The notes beneath the pieces were generated by a model. It ran no database searches. It was not told the origin of the DNA and saw only the letters and a list, made by a program, of their open reading frames with translations. The position numbers and the translations under genes were made by a program. Shown here piece after piece: positions 22,901-31,348 of a stretch of DNA of 49,491 nt (position 1 is its first letter; each line of letters begins with the position of its first letter). The DNA comes from an uncultured Collinsella sp. (GTDB lineage: Bacteria > Actinomycetota > Coriobacteriia > Coriobacteriales > Coriobacteriaceae), in NCBI GenBank assembly GCA_900757595.1, contig CAAEOL010000046.1:1-49491 (forward strand). Direction: 5' to 3'.

Positions 22901-23881
22901 CTATTCGTCCAGAGCGGAAAGGTCGATACCCAGAGCCTCGGCCATCTCGTCGTTTTTGACGACGACCAGGTCCTTGCTCGAGAGGTGCTTGATCGCCATG
23001 TCCTCGGGCTTGGCTTCGCCCTTCAGGATCTTAACGGCCATCTCGCCCGCGGCGTAGCCCAGGTCCTCATAGTTGATGGAGAGGGTGAACAGACCGCCGG
23101 CCTTACACATGCCCTCCTCGCCGGTAACGAAGGGGAGTTTGTTCTCCTTGCAGATCTGACCGACCTGCGAAGCGCCCGCGGCGATGGTGTTGTCGGTGGG
23201 GGAGTAGAGCGCGTCGACCTTGCCCACGGCGGACTCGACGACGGACTGGATCTCGTTGGAGCTCGAGACGGTGAAGTCAGTGTACTGGAGGCCCAGCTTG
23301 TCGAGCTCCTTCTTGGCGGCCTTGATCTGGACGTCGGAGTTGGACTCGGCGGTGCAGTAGAGCAGGCCGACCTTCTTTACGTCGGGCAGGACCTTCTGCA
23401 TCATCTCGAGTTGCTCAGCGACCGGGGTGAGGTCGGAAGCGCCTGTGACGTTGGTACCCGGCTTGTCGTTGTCCTGGACCAGGCCGGAGGCGGCGTAGTC
23501 GGTGATGGCGCAGCCCACGATGGGGATATCCGCCGTGGCACCGGCAGCAGCCTGTGCGGCGGGCGTGGCGATGGCGTAGATCAGGTCGACGCCATCGCCC
23601 ACGAACTTGTCGGCGATGGACTTACACGTGGACTGGTCGTTCTGGGCATTCTTCTGGTCGATCTTGACCTTAAGGCCGCTCTCCTTGATGGCCTTGACAA
23701 AGCCGTCGTTGGCGGCATCGAGTGCGGAGTGCTCGGTGAGCTGCAGAACGCCGATGGTGTAGTCGGAACCGGCGGCAGCAGAGCCGGAACCAGAGTTGCC
23801 GCCGCATCCGGCGAGCGGGGCGAGCGCGAGCAGGCCGGCGGAGACCAGAAGGCTCCTGCGGCTGATGGTGATGTCCTTCAT
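22901..23881 (-). CDS. ABC transporter substrate-binding lipoprotein (TrpX-like)
   Basis: This 326-residue protein starts MKDITISRRSLLVSAGLLAL and has a lipobox ending in C26 (LAGC), so it is a lipoprotein. Twin arginines at 8-9 followed by a mild hydrophobic stretch suggest Tat export. The mature part matches the COG2984 / type 1 periplasmic binding fold (YTIGVLQLTEHSALDAANDGFVKA, KNAQNDQSTCKSIADKFV, DLIYAIATPAAQAA, YSPTDNTIAAG). Start 23881 has GGGGG about seven bases upstream. It is the first gene of the transporter operon, with the WYL regulator gene upstream on the same strand. Confidence 0.93.
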   Translation of the reverse strand: MKDITISRRSLLVSAGLLALAPLAGCGGNSGSGSAAAGSDYTIGVLQLTEHSALDAANDGFVKAIKESGLKVKIDQKNAQNDQSTCKSIADKFVGDGVDLIYAIATPAAQAAAGATADIPIVGCAITDYAASGLVQDNDKPGTNVTGASDLTPVAEQLEMMQKVLPDVKKVGLLYCTAESNSDVQIKAAKKELDKLGLQYTDFTVSSSNEIQSVVESAVGKVDALYSPTDNTIAAGASQVGQICKENKLPFVTGEEGMCKAGGLFTLSINYEDLGYAAGEMAVKILKGEAKPEDMAIKHLSSKDLVVVKNDEMAEALGIDLSALDE

Positions 23882-24041
23882 ATCATTACCCCCAGTATAA
23901 AAATGGCTGGAAACACTGCACTGGGACAAAGTGCAAGTGGAACTATAGTAGCGCTGATGTCCATTTTTACAACAGCCTGGCGGGTTTTTTAATACAGAAT
24001 CGGATGGGCGGTACGGGTAGTCGAATGGGCGGCGGAGGGTC

Positions 24042-24827
24042 TTATGCGGCGGAGGAGGTGTCGTCCTCGTCCAGGGCGGCGAAGAGCTTCTTGCCGTCGA
24101 GGAGACGTGTGGTGACGTTTCTCATTCGGCCAATCTCTACGGTACGCAACGTGTCATCGGCGCCTCGGGCGTCATAGACCGTTCCCAGCAAATATGAGAT
24201 GCCGTCTCGTTGCTTGATGGCAAAGGGACGGAGTGTCATCCGTGCTGCTTCGGTTTCGCCACGTGTCGTGACGCTCGAAATATCAAAACTCACCGTGGTT
24301 CCGTGGTCGATGGCCTGCTCGACGAGCTCGCACGTGTCGATGCGCTTGATGGGTGTGCGCGTTGCCTTGGTAGCCTTGCTGCCTGCGCTTGGAGCGGGTT
24401 CGGGCGTGTCGAGGTAGCCGCGAACGTCGGCACTTGCCATGGCAACTAAGTGCTGCGCCATGCTCTTGCGGATTGCGATGGGCGTGGAGCGGTTGCGCAT
24501 GACCATACCGTGGAGCCGGATGATCTCTTCGTCGGTGAGCGGGCGGGTAAGAAGTTTGTAGCCCACACCGCGTTTGTACTCAATTTCGTATCCGGCATGG
24601 CGAAGCGCGGAGATGGCGGTGTAGATGCTGCGCCGCGCCGCCGAGATGGGCATGCGGGCGGGGTCGTCGGGATGGGCGAGGCGCCGGATCAACTCATCGG
24701 AAAGCATGGCCTTGTCCTCGCCGGTGTTTTCGCTTAATAGTTGCAGGATGCGAACGGCGCGATAAGCTGCCATCGAGGCGGCGCCTCTAGTCGTGGTGTC
24801 GTAGGTTTCAACAGCGGCTTCGGTCAT
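24042..24827 (-). CDS. WYL-domain transcriptional regulator
   Basis: This 261-residue protein has an N-terminal winged helix (AAYRAVRILQLLSENTGEDKAMLSDELIRRL, then RRSIYTAISALRHAGYEIEY). A linker rich in Ala, Pro and Lys follows, and the C-terminal half resembles a WYL ligand-binding domain (TVSFDISSV, then RPFAIKQRDGISYLLGTVYDARGADDTLRTVEIGRM). WYL proteins respond to nucleic acid or nucleotide signals. The ATG at 24827 has AAAGGA ten bases upstream; a GTG nine bases earlier is too close to it. It lies just upstream of the ABC operon on the same strand and may control it. The stretch 24840-25000 upstream shows no gene. Confidence 0.8.
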   Translation of the reverse strand: MTEAAVETYDTTTRGAASMAAYRAVRILQLLSENTGEDKAMLSDELIRRLAHPDDPARMPISAARRSIYTAISALRHAGYEIEYKRGVGYKLLTRPLTDEEIIRLHGMVMRNRSTPIAIRKSMAQHLVAMASADVRGYLDTPEPAPSAGSKATKATRTPIKRIDTCELVEQAIDHGTTVSFDISSVTTRGETEAARMTLRPFAIKQRDGISYLLGTVYDARGADDTLRTVEIGRMRNVTTRLLDGKKLFAALDEDDTSSAA

Positions 24828-25003
24828 GGTGCCCACGTCCTTTCCGTTTTGGATGGCGACGGTATGGAGCCTAGGACGTGGGGCTTTCCCAGGGGCGCAG
24901 GGCGCTCTGGGCGGTCGGTAGTCGTCGGCAAACGGCGGGTCGAGTTTTCAACAGCCCTGGTCAACTGACCAATAACTTGCCAAAAGCTTGACGGATGCTG
25001 TTG

Positions 25004-25039
25004 AAAAAAGCGTCTCTCGACCGATGTCGAGAGACGCTT
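25004..25039 (-). terminator. Terminator after asnS
   Basis: AAGCGTCTCTCGAC at 25008-25021 pairs perfectly with 25026-25039. The minus strand then has a run of T (25004-25009). It is a strong intrinsic terminator. Confidence 0.9.
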
Positions 25040-25085
25040 ATGCGATGAGCGTTGGCGTGTGGCGACGCGAGCTAGCGTTCGGCGA

Positions 25086-26489
25086 TTAGAAGTCGGCGTT
25101 ACCCACGGTGCGCGGGTGCGGCAGGACGTCGCGGATGTTGCCCACGCCGGTGAGGTACATGACCAAGCGCTCGAAGCCCAGACCGTAGCCGGCGTGCTTG
25201 CAGGAACCGTAGCGGCGCAGGTCAAGGTAGTACTTGTACTGCTCGGGATTCATGCCCAGGTCCTTGATGCGGGCCTCGAGCAGATCCAGGCGCTCCTCGC
25301 GCTGGGAGCCGCCGATAATCTCGCCGATACCGGGAACCAGGCAGTCGGCGGCGGCGACGGTCTTGCCGTCCTCGTTCATGCGCATGTAGAACGCCTTGAT
25401 CTCGGCCGGGTAGTCGGTCACAAAAGTCGGTCGCTTAAAGTGTTCCTCGGTCAGGAAACGCTCGTGCTCGGTTTGCAGGTCGATGCCCCAGCTCACGGGA
25501 TAGTCAAACTTGTGACCGGCGGCGACGGCCTGCTCCAGGATCTCGACGGCCTCGGTGTAGGTAACGCGGGCAAAGTCGGAGTTGGCGACATGGTCCAGGC
25601 GCTCGAGCAGACCCTTGTCCACAAACTTGTTGAGCATATTGAGCTCGTCGGGGCAGGTTGCCATGACGTCCTTGAGGACATACTTGAGCATGGCCTCGGC
25701 GTTATCCATATAGTCGTTAAGGTCGGCAAAGGCCATCTCGGGCTCGATCATCCAAAACTCGGCGGCGTGGCGCGTGGTGTTGGAGTTCTCGGCACGGAAG
25801 GTGGGGCCAAAGGTGTACACGTCGCCAAAGGCCATGGCAAAGTTCTCGGCATTGAGCTGGCCGGACACGGTGAGGCTCGCATGCTTGCCAAAGAAGTCCT
25901 GGCTCCAGTCGACCTCGCCGGACTCGGTGAGGGGCGGATTTTTGGGGTCGAGCGTGGTCACGCGGAACATCTCGCCGGCGCCCTCGCAGTCACTCGTGGT
26001 GATGATGGGGGTGTTGACGTAGACAAAGCCCTGCTCTTGGAAGAAGCGGTGGATGGCAGCAGCCGCGACAGAGCGGATGCGGAACACGGCGCGGAACAGG
26101 TTGGTGCGCGGGCGCAGGTGCTGCTGGGTGCGCAGGAACTCGACGGTTGCGCGCTTCTTCTGCAGCGGGTAATCCGGGGCGCTCGTGCCCTCGACCTCGA
26201 TGGAGGTGGCAGAAAGCTCGAAAGGCTGGGGCGCATCGGGGGTCAGCTTGACGGTGCCGGTGCAAATGAGTGCGGCCGAGACGTTTTGATGGGCGATCTC
26301 GTCGTAGTTGTCGAGTGCCTCGCGGTTCATGACGACCTGCAGGTCGCGGAAGCAGCTGCCGTCGTTGAGCGTAACAAAGCCAAAGTTCTTCATGTCGCGG
26401 ACGGACTTGACCCAGCCGGCGACGGTGACGGTCTGGCCGCCGAGCGACTCGGCATCGGCATAGAGCTGCGCGATTTTGGTGCGGTTCAC
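25086..26489 (-). CDS. asnS: Asparaginyl-tRNA synthetase
   Basis: This 467-residue class IIb synthetase has an N-terminal OB fold (VTVAGWVKSVRDMKNFGFVTLNDGS). The motif 2 region (FGPTFRAENSNTTRHAAEFWMIEPEM) and motif 3 (GYGLGFERLVMYLTG) follow. AENSNT...HAAEFWMIE is typical of AsnS rather than AspS. A GTG start at 26489 (VNRTKIAQLY) is preferred because GGGAGG lies just upstream and it gives the usual family length; upstream ATGs in the frame have no ribosome binding site. It is a monocistronic gene with its own terminator. Confidence 0.96.
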   Translation of the reverse strand: MNRTKIAQLYADAESLGGQTVTVAGWVKSVRDMKNFGFVTLNDGSCFRDLQVVMNREALDNYDEIAHQNVSAALICTGTVKLTPDAPQPFELSATSIEVEGTSAPDYPLQKKRATVEFLRTQQHLRPRTNLFRAVFRIRSVAAAAIHRFFQEQGFVYVNTPIITTSDCEGAGEMFRVTTLDPKNPPLTESGEVDWSQDFFGKHASLTVSGQLNAENFAMAFGDVYTFGPTFRAENSNTTRHAAEFWMIEPEMAFADLNDYMDNAEAMLKYVLKDVMATCPDELNMLNKFVDKGLLERLDHVANSDFARVTYTEAVEILEQAVAAGHKFDYPVSWGIDLQTEHERFLTEEHFKRPTFVTDYPAEIKAFYMRMNEDGKTVAAADCLVPGIGEIIGGSQREERLDLLEARIKDLGMNPEQYKYYLDLRRYGSCKHAGYGLGFERLVMYLTGVGNIRDVLPHPRTVGNADF

Positions 26490-26601
26490 GTATCCTCCCA
26501 TAACGGTTGAATGATAGCTATCCATACAGTTCGATATTCTAGCAGCTCGGCTCATTTGGGCTATACAGATAAGGCATTGGCGGGATGGTTTTTCAAACGA
26601 A

Positions 26602-26633
26602 AAGCGCCCGCGGCCAGATGGTCGCGGGCGCTT
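26602..26633 (-). terminator. Terminator after the IIA-Glc gene
   Basis: AAGCGCCCGCGgCC pairs with GGtCGCGGGCGCTT. The minus strand continues TTTTCGTTT. Confidence 0.85.
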
Positions 26634-26670
26634 GACGAGGTGCCTTTTGGCTGTGTGGCGCGGGGCCTGG

Positions 26671-27234
26671 CTACTTGGTCTTGGCTACCAGCAGCGGGTC
26701 GCCAAGCTTGACGAGCGGGTTGCCGCCGATAAGCGTTCCAGACTCGCCGACATGGTCGATGCTCTTAAGACGATCGAGCTCGGAGACGATGACGGTCACG
26801 ATGTCCTCGTGACCAGCGGCCTTAATGGCCTCGCGGTCGAAGCTGATGAGCGGCTGGCCTGCCTTGACCACATCGCCCATCTCGACAAAGCGGGCAAAAC
26901 CCTTGCCGTTCATTTCCACGGTGCCCAGGCCAACATGGATGAACACGCGAAGACCGTCCTCGGTGATCATGCCAATGGAGTGGTTGGTGACAGTGGTGGC
27001 GCCGATGCGGCCGTTGGCGGGCGCATAGATGGTGCCGGTAATGGGCTCGATGCCATAGCCCTGGCCAAGCATGCCCGAGGCGATCGTCTCGTCGGGAACT
27101 TCGTCCAGGTTGACGAGCACGCCGTTGACGGGGGCATAGATGACGCCTTCGCGGGTGGCGAAGCTTGCTGCGGGCGGAACGGACGCCTCGCCGGTCGAGG
27201 TGAAGGTGGACTTAAGCGAATCGAGCAGACCCAT
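26671..27234 (-). CDS. crr: PTS glucose-type IIA component
   Basis: This 187-residue single-domain IIA protein accepts phosphate from HPr. The two active-site histidines are in TNHSIGM (H85) and VFIHVGLGT (H100, the expected phosphorylation site). The N-terminal part (EGVIYAPVNGVLVNLDEVPDETIASGMLGQG) is the conserved IIA-Glc beta sandwich. No IIB or IIC is attached, so it must serve permeases encoded elsewhere. The ATG at 27234 has GGAGG five bases upstream. A LacI-type palindrome lies upstream at 27282-27291. The 240 bases between it and the divergent esterase gene hold this operator and presumably both promoters. Confidence 0.93.
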   Translation of the reverse strand: MGLLDSLKSTFTSTGEASVPPAASFATREGVIYAPVNGVLVNLDEVPDETIASGMLGQGYGIEPITGTIYAPANGRIGATTVTNHSIGMITEDGLRVFIHVGLGTVEMNGKGFARFVEMGDVVKAGQPLISFDREAIKAAGHEDIVTVIVSELDRLKSIDHVGESGTLIGGNPLVKLGDPLLVAKTK

Positions 27235-27281
27235 AGTTGCCTCCAACTTAAATAGGCGCATATCGCGCGTTTGGTTTGCCG

Positions 27282-27291
27282 GAAACGTTTC
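27282..27291. promoter_or_regulatory. LacI/CcpA-type operator upstream of crr
   Basis: GAAACGTTTC is a perfect palindrome with central CG, within GGAAACGTTTCATATG, about 50 bases before the crr start. It is the shape of LacI-family sites, including catabolite-responsive elements. On the minus strand a possible TTGACC -35 lies at about 27309-27314, which would place the operator at or just downstream of the -10 region. Confidence 0.5.
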
Positions 27292-27477
27292 ATATGTGTT
27301 TCGCGGCTTGGTCAACGCCCCCTATTTTACGCTGCTCAGCGATACCTCTGAGCTGGGATTATGTGATATATCAGTTGAAGGGAAACTTATTGCTGGTGTG
27401 TTTCTGCGCCACGGGTTCAAGTGGGGTACGCTTGAAGGCAAAAACAAGGGCGCATAATTTGCGCGAAGGGAGCACAT

Positions 27478-28377
27478 ATGATTGTCGAGAACTATGCGCT
27501 GTGGGGCGAGGAGCCGACCGAGGATTATCCGGCGACCTTTACGTATCTGGGTGCCGAGCCGCTGCCCGACAAGCCCAATGGCCGCCGCCCCGCGGTGATC
27601 ATCTGCGGCGGAGGCGGGTTTACGCATATCGCTCCGCACGAGCAGGACCCGGTGGCGTTTGCATTTTTGGACCGCGGCTACCAGGCCTTTGTGCTCAACT
27701 ATGTCACGAGTTCTACGGGTGACGTGAGCTTTCCGCGCCCCCAGGCAGATCTTGCCAAGATGGTCGCCACGGTGCGCGCCAACGCCGACGAGTGGCATGT
27801 CGATCCTAAGCGCGTGTGCGTCGTGGGATTCTCGGCGGGCGGCATGATCTGTGCCTCGCTGGCAACGCAGTGGAAGACCGGCCCCTTCGCGGCACTTGCC
27901 GGGGCGCGTCCGGACGACATTCGCCCCGATGCCGTGGTGCTGGGCTATCCGCTGCTCGACTTTGCCTATGTGCGTGATATGCAGACGCGCGACCCGCGCA
28001 TCGACCTGCGCGTGCCCAAGACGGGTGGCAAGACGGGGCGCGATTTACTCAACGACTATCTGTCGATGGTGACGGGCGGCGAGGCCACCGACGAGCACCT
28101 GGCCGATATCTGCCCCACCACGCATGTTTCGCGTCAGATGCCGCCGACCTTTGTGTGGGGCGTTTCGGACGATAAGACGGCGCCGGTCGCGCAGGTCTAC
28201 CCGTTTGCGCGGCGCATGGCCGAGGAGGGTGTTGCATGCGAGATGCACGTCTTTGACCAGGGTGGCCACGGCCTTTCGCTCGGCAACGCCAATACCGCGG
28301 TCGATAACGAGGACAAGCAGGTGGCGGTCCGTCCATGGATTCGCCTAGCCTTCCGCTTCCTGGAGCGCCATATGTAA
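27478..28377 (+). CDS. Alpha/beta hydrolase (esterase-like)
   Basis: This 299-residue protein of the esterase/lipase Aes-like group has an oxyanion region, VIICGGGGFTHIAP. The nucleophile elbow is GFSAGG (S119), a probable acid lies in WGVSDDKTAPV, and the histidine is in DQGGHGLSL near the C-terminus. No signal peptide is visible, so it is cytoplasmic. Members deacetylate xylo-oligosaccharides or cleave small esters; the substrate here is unknown. AAGGGAG precedes the ATG. It is divergent from crr and followed by a small gene after 47 bases. Confidence 0.88.
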   Translation: MIVENYALWGEEPTEDYPATFTYLGAEPLPDKPNGRRPAVIICGGGGFTHIAPHEQDPVAFAFLDRGYQAFVLNYVTSSTGDVSFPRPQADLAKMVATVRANADEWHVDPKRVCVVGFSAGGMICASLATQWKTGPFAALAGARPDDIRPDAVVLGYPLLDFAYVRDMQTRDPRIDLRVPKTGGKTGRDLLNDYLSMVTGGEATDEHLADICPTTHVSRQMPPTFVWGVSDDKTAPVAQVYPFARRMAEEGVACEMHVFDQGGHGLSLGNANTAVDNEDKQVAVRPWIRLAFRFLERHM

Positions 28378-28424
28378 AAGTAGACTACTTGCCCGTTTCA
28401 AAAAGTCTGCTTAGAGGAGGAGCC

Positions 28425-28745
28425 ATGCTTGAGGGTACGTATGTGGTTTCGGCCCAGACGCCGGTGGGGAGTAAACGCGGCGAGGTGATGTTTTCACATG
28501 GGGTGAACGGCGTGCTCAGGGCAGTACTAAACGTCAGGGGTCTCAATATCGCTCTCTCGAGTGCCCGCGCTGAGGGCGATTTCTTTGAACTCTCGGGTAC
28601 TATCTCCCACGTCTTGATGGGCAAGGCACCCTTTACATGCACGGGGTCAGTCGAGGGTGATCGACTCACTGCTACCGCGCGGTCGGGTTCCGTTTCGATC
28701 TCGCTGAGCGGTATGCGCAAAGAGCTTTCGGGGCGCACCGCATAA
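28425..28745 (+). CDS. Small beta-rich conserved hypothetical protein
   Basis: This 106-residue protein starts MLEGTYVVSAQTPVGSKRGE. Alternating strand-like segments (GVLRAVLNVRGLNIALSS, FFELSGTISHVLMGK, FTCTGSVEGDRLTATARSG, SVSISLSGMR) suggest a small beta barrel or lipocalin-like fold. I do not recognise a named family. The ATG at 28425 has GAGGAGG upstream; the same frame is open from 28335 but lies within the esterase gene. It may be co-transcribed with the esterase. Confidence 0.75.
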   Translation: MLEGTYVVSAQTPVGSKRGEVMFSHGVNGVLRAVLNVRGLNIALSSARAEGDFFELSGTISHVLMGKAPFTCTGSVEGDRLTATARSGSVSISLSGMRKELSGRTA

Positions 28746-28834
28746 AGTTTGCGCAGGTAAACATCGGTATTTGACTTTATAAAATAGTTCAGAGCGCTAT
28801 CATTTGTCGTTACGAGTTGGTTAGCCCCGGTAAA

Positions 28835-28844
28835 CGGTTAACCG
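28835..28844. promoter_or_regulatory. Palindrome upstream of feoAB, possible metal-regulator site
   Basis: CGGTTAACCG is a perfect palindrome, preceded by GGTTAGCC at 28818-28825 and followed by GTCTAAC. GGTTA and TAACC elements recall DtxR/IdeR boxes, which would suit an iron uptake gene, but the match is partial. Confidence 0.35.
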
Positions 28845-28866
28845 CGTCTAACGAAAGGATGAGCGC

Positions 28867-31227
28867 GTGAAGCTCGATACGCTCGAGATTGGAAAGGATG
28901 CCGTTGTCGCATCGGTGGCATCGGACGATCAGGCACTCCGACAGCATATTTTGGACATGGGCCTAACGCCGGGCACCGAAGTCACCATGATGAAGTACGC
29001 CCCCATGGGCGACCCGCTCGAGATTCGCCTGCGTGGCTACGAGTTGACACTGCGCAAGGACGATGCCGCTCGCATCGAGCTCGTGGGTATTCACGACACC
29101 GATACGGGTCCGCGCGCTAACGCCGCAATCGGCACGACGGAGCATCCGGCCCTGGGCGAGGGGACGTATTCGCCCCGTGCGGCAAAGACGGCCGTGCCCG
29201 AGGGCGCGCCGCTGCACTTTGCCCTCGCCGGCAACCAAAACTGCGGCAAGACCACGCTGTTCAACCAGCTGACGGGCTCCAACCAGCACGTCGGTAACTT
29301 TCCCGGCGTGACTGTCGACCGCAAAGATGGCACCATCCGTAATCATCCCGAGGCGAGCGTTACCGACCTGCCTGGCATTTACTCCCTGTCGCCGTACACA
29401 GGCGAAGAGGTCGTGAGCCGTCAGTTCATCCTCAACGAGCGCCCGGACGCCATCATCGACATCATCGACGCCACCAACATCGAGCGCAATCTGTACCTGA
29501 CGCTGCAGCTTATGGAACTCGACCGCCCCATGGTCATCGCGCTCAACATGATGGACGAGGTGACGGCAAACGGCGGCGCCGTGGACGTCAACCTGCTCGA
29601 GAGCCTGCTGGGCGTGCCCGTTGTTCCCATTAGCGCCGCGCGCAACGAGGGCATCGGCGAGCTGGTTGACCATGCCTTGCACGTGGCGCGGTTCCGCGAG
29701 CGCCCCGGCCGCTTGGACTTTTGCGCACCCGATGGGCCGGACGGCGGCGCGCTGCATCGCTGCATCCACGGTATCGCCAACCTGATCGAGGACCATGCCG
29801 CATCGGCTCATATCCCGGTGCGTTTTGCAGCGACCAAGCTGGTTGAGGGCGACGAGCTGGTGACCGAGGCGCTTCACCTGGACCGTAACGAGCTCGACGC
29901 CATCGAGCACATCATTACCCAGATGGAGGGCGAGGCCGGCACCGACCGACTGTCCGCGCTGGCCGACATGCGCTTTAGTTTTATCGGCGACGTGTGCGGG
30001 CGTTGCGTCGTCAAGCCGCACGAGAGCCGCGAGCACGTGCGCTCCGTCAAGATCGACCGCATCCTGACCGGGCGTTACACGGCCATTCCGGCGTTTCTGC
30101 TGATCATGGGCTTGGTCTTTTGGCTGACGTTTGGCGTGATCGGCGCGGCGTTGCAGGGACTTATGGAGGACGGCATCGCTGTCATCATCGCCTCGGCCGA
30201 TGCAGGTCTCAAGGCGTTCGGTACCAACGACGTGGTGCGCTCGCTGGCTGTCGACGGCGTGCTTACGGGTGTGGGCAGCGTGCTGACCTTTCTGCCGATC
30301 ATCGTCGTGCTCTTCTTGTTCCTCTCCATTCTGGAAGACTCGGGCTACATGGCGCGCGTGGCCTTTGTCATGGATAAGGTATTGCGTCGCTTTGGCCTGT
30401 CGGGCCGCAGCTTTGTGCCCATGCTCGTCGGTTTTGGCTGCACCGTGCCGGCTATCATGTCGACCCGTACGCTCCCATCCGAGCACGACCGCAAGATGAC
30501 GGTCATGCTCACGCCGTTCATGAGCTGTTCGGCCAAGTTGCCGGTCTACGGTCTGCTGTGCGGGGCGTTTTTCCCGCAGGCGACAGTTCCCGCCATGGTC
30601 TCGCTCTATCTGATTGGCATTGCGGTCGGATGCATAGCGGCTTTGGTGCTCAACCGCACGGCATTTAAGGGCGACCCGGTGCCGTTTATCATGGAGCTCC
30701 CCAATTACCGCCTGCCGAGCGTTAAGACGACGGTGATGCTGGCATGGGATAAGGCCAAGGACTTCATCACCAAGGCCTTCACCATTATCTTTGCCGCTAC
30801 GGTGGTCATTTGGTTCCTTCAGACGTTCGACATCCGCTTTAATGTGGTCGCCGATCAGTCGCAAAGCCTGCTTGCGGGTCTCGGCAGCATCATCGCGCCG
30901 GCGCTGGCGCCGCTTGGGTTTGGCGATTGGCGAGCATCCACGGCGCTCGTCACCGGCCTTATCGCCAAGGAGAGTGTCATCTCGACCCTCACGGTGCTTT
31001 TGGGCGCGACCTCGCCCGCGGCACTGTCGACCATGTTTTCGCCGTTTACCGCTTACGTGTTCCTGGTCTTTACGCTGCTGTACCCGCCCTGCGTGGCGGC
31101 CATCGGTGCCGTCAAGAGCGAGCTGGGTGCGCGCTATGCCGTTGCCGTGTTCGCGTTTCAGGTGACGGTCGCCTGGATCGTGGCGTTTGTCGTGCATTCG
31201 GCGGGCATATTGTTGGGGTTGGCTTAG
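28867..31227 (+). CDS. feoB: Ferrous iron transporter, FeoA-FeoB fusion
   Basis: This 786-residue protein imports Fe2+. Residues 1-75 are a FeoA-like SH3 domain (DMGLTPGTEVTMMKYAPMGDP...ELTLRKDDA) that is usually a separate protein. A linker follows, then the FeoB G domain: G1 GNQNCGKT at 122-129, G3 DLPGIYSL, G4 NMMD and G5 SAARNEG. The membrane part has two Gate motifs, each including a conserved cysteine (GFGCTVPAIMSTRTL and PFMSCSAKLPVY). GTG at 28867 is preceded by AAAGGA. It appears monocistronic. The fusion is common in anaerobic Gram-positives. Confidence 0.96.
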   Translation: MKLDTLEIGKDAVVASVASDDQALRQHILDMGLTPGTEVTMMKYAPMGDPLEIRLRGYELTLRKDDAARIELVGIHDTDTGPRANAAIGTTEHPALGEGTYSPRAAKTAVPEGAPLHFALAGNQNCGKTTLFNQLTGSNQHVGNFPGVTVDRKDGTIRNHPEASVTDLPGIYSLSPYTGEEVVSRQFILNERPDAIIDIIDATNIERNLYLTLQLMELDRPMVIALNMMDEVTANGGAVDVNLLESLLGVPVVPISAARNEGIGELVDHALHVARFRERPGRLDFCAPDGPDGGALHRCIHGIANLIEDHAASAHIPVRFAATKLVEGDELVTEALHLDRNELDAIEHIITQMEGEAGTDRLSALADMRFSFIGDVCGRCVVKPHESREHVRSVKIDRILTGRYTAIPAFLLIMGLVFWLTFGVIGAALQGLMEDGIAVIIASADAGLKAFGTNDVVRSLAVDGVLTGVGSVLTFLPIIVVLFLFLSILEDSGYMARVAFVMDKVLRRFGLSGRSFVPMLVGFGCTVPAIMSTRTLPSEHDRKMTVMLTPFMSCSAKLPVYGLLCGAFFPQATVPAMVSLYLIGIAVGCIAALVLNRTAFKGDPVPFIMELPNYRLPSVKTTVMLAWDKAKDFITKAFTIIFAATVVIWFLQTFDIRFNVVADQSQSLLAGLGSIIAPALAPLGFGDWRASTALVTGLIAKESVISTLTVLLGATSPAALSTMFSPFTAYVFLVFTLLYPPCVAAIGAVKSELGARYAVAVFAFQVTVAWIVAFVVHSAGILLGLA

Positions 31228-31268
31228 CTATTTATTGACGGCGCAACCTCTGTGTATCGAATTGTTTT

Positions 31269-31315
31269 CGGCCCTGTATCTGTTGCTGACGGATGCGGGG
31301 CCGTTGCTATATAAT
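31269..31315 (+). promoter_or_regulatory. feoB end hairpin and MFS gene -10 box
   Basis: CGGCCC at 31269 pairs with GGGGCCG ending at 31303, a possible weak terminator after feoB. TATAAT at 31310-31315, about 34 bases before the MFS start, is a consensus -10 box. No good -35 box is seen, and the hairpin overlaps where one would be. Confidence 0.5.
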
Positions 31316-31348
31316 CGCCTCCGCTCAAAATGATTGGAGACGTTATAT

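Noticed and set aside
23882..24041. T-box or riboswitch leader before the TrpXYZ-like operon
   Set aside because: The region is only 160 bases and lacks a T-box bulge or a terminator/antiterminator pair that I can see.
28963..31197. 744-codon frame antisense to feoAB
   Set aside because: His/Arg/Gln-rich mirror frame without motifs; the FeoA-FeoB frame explains the region fully.
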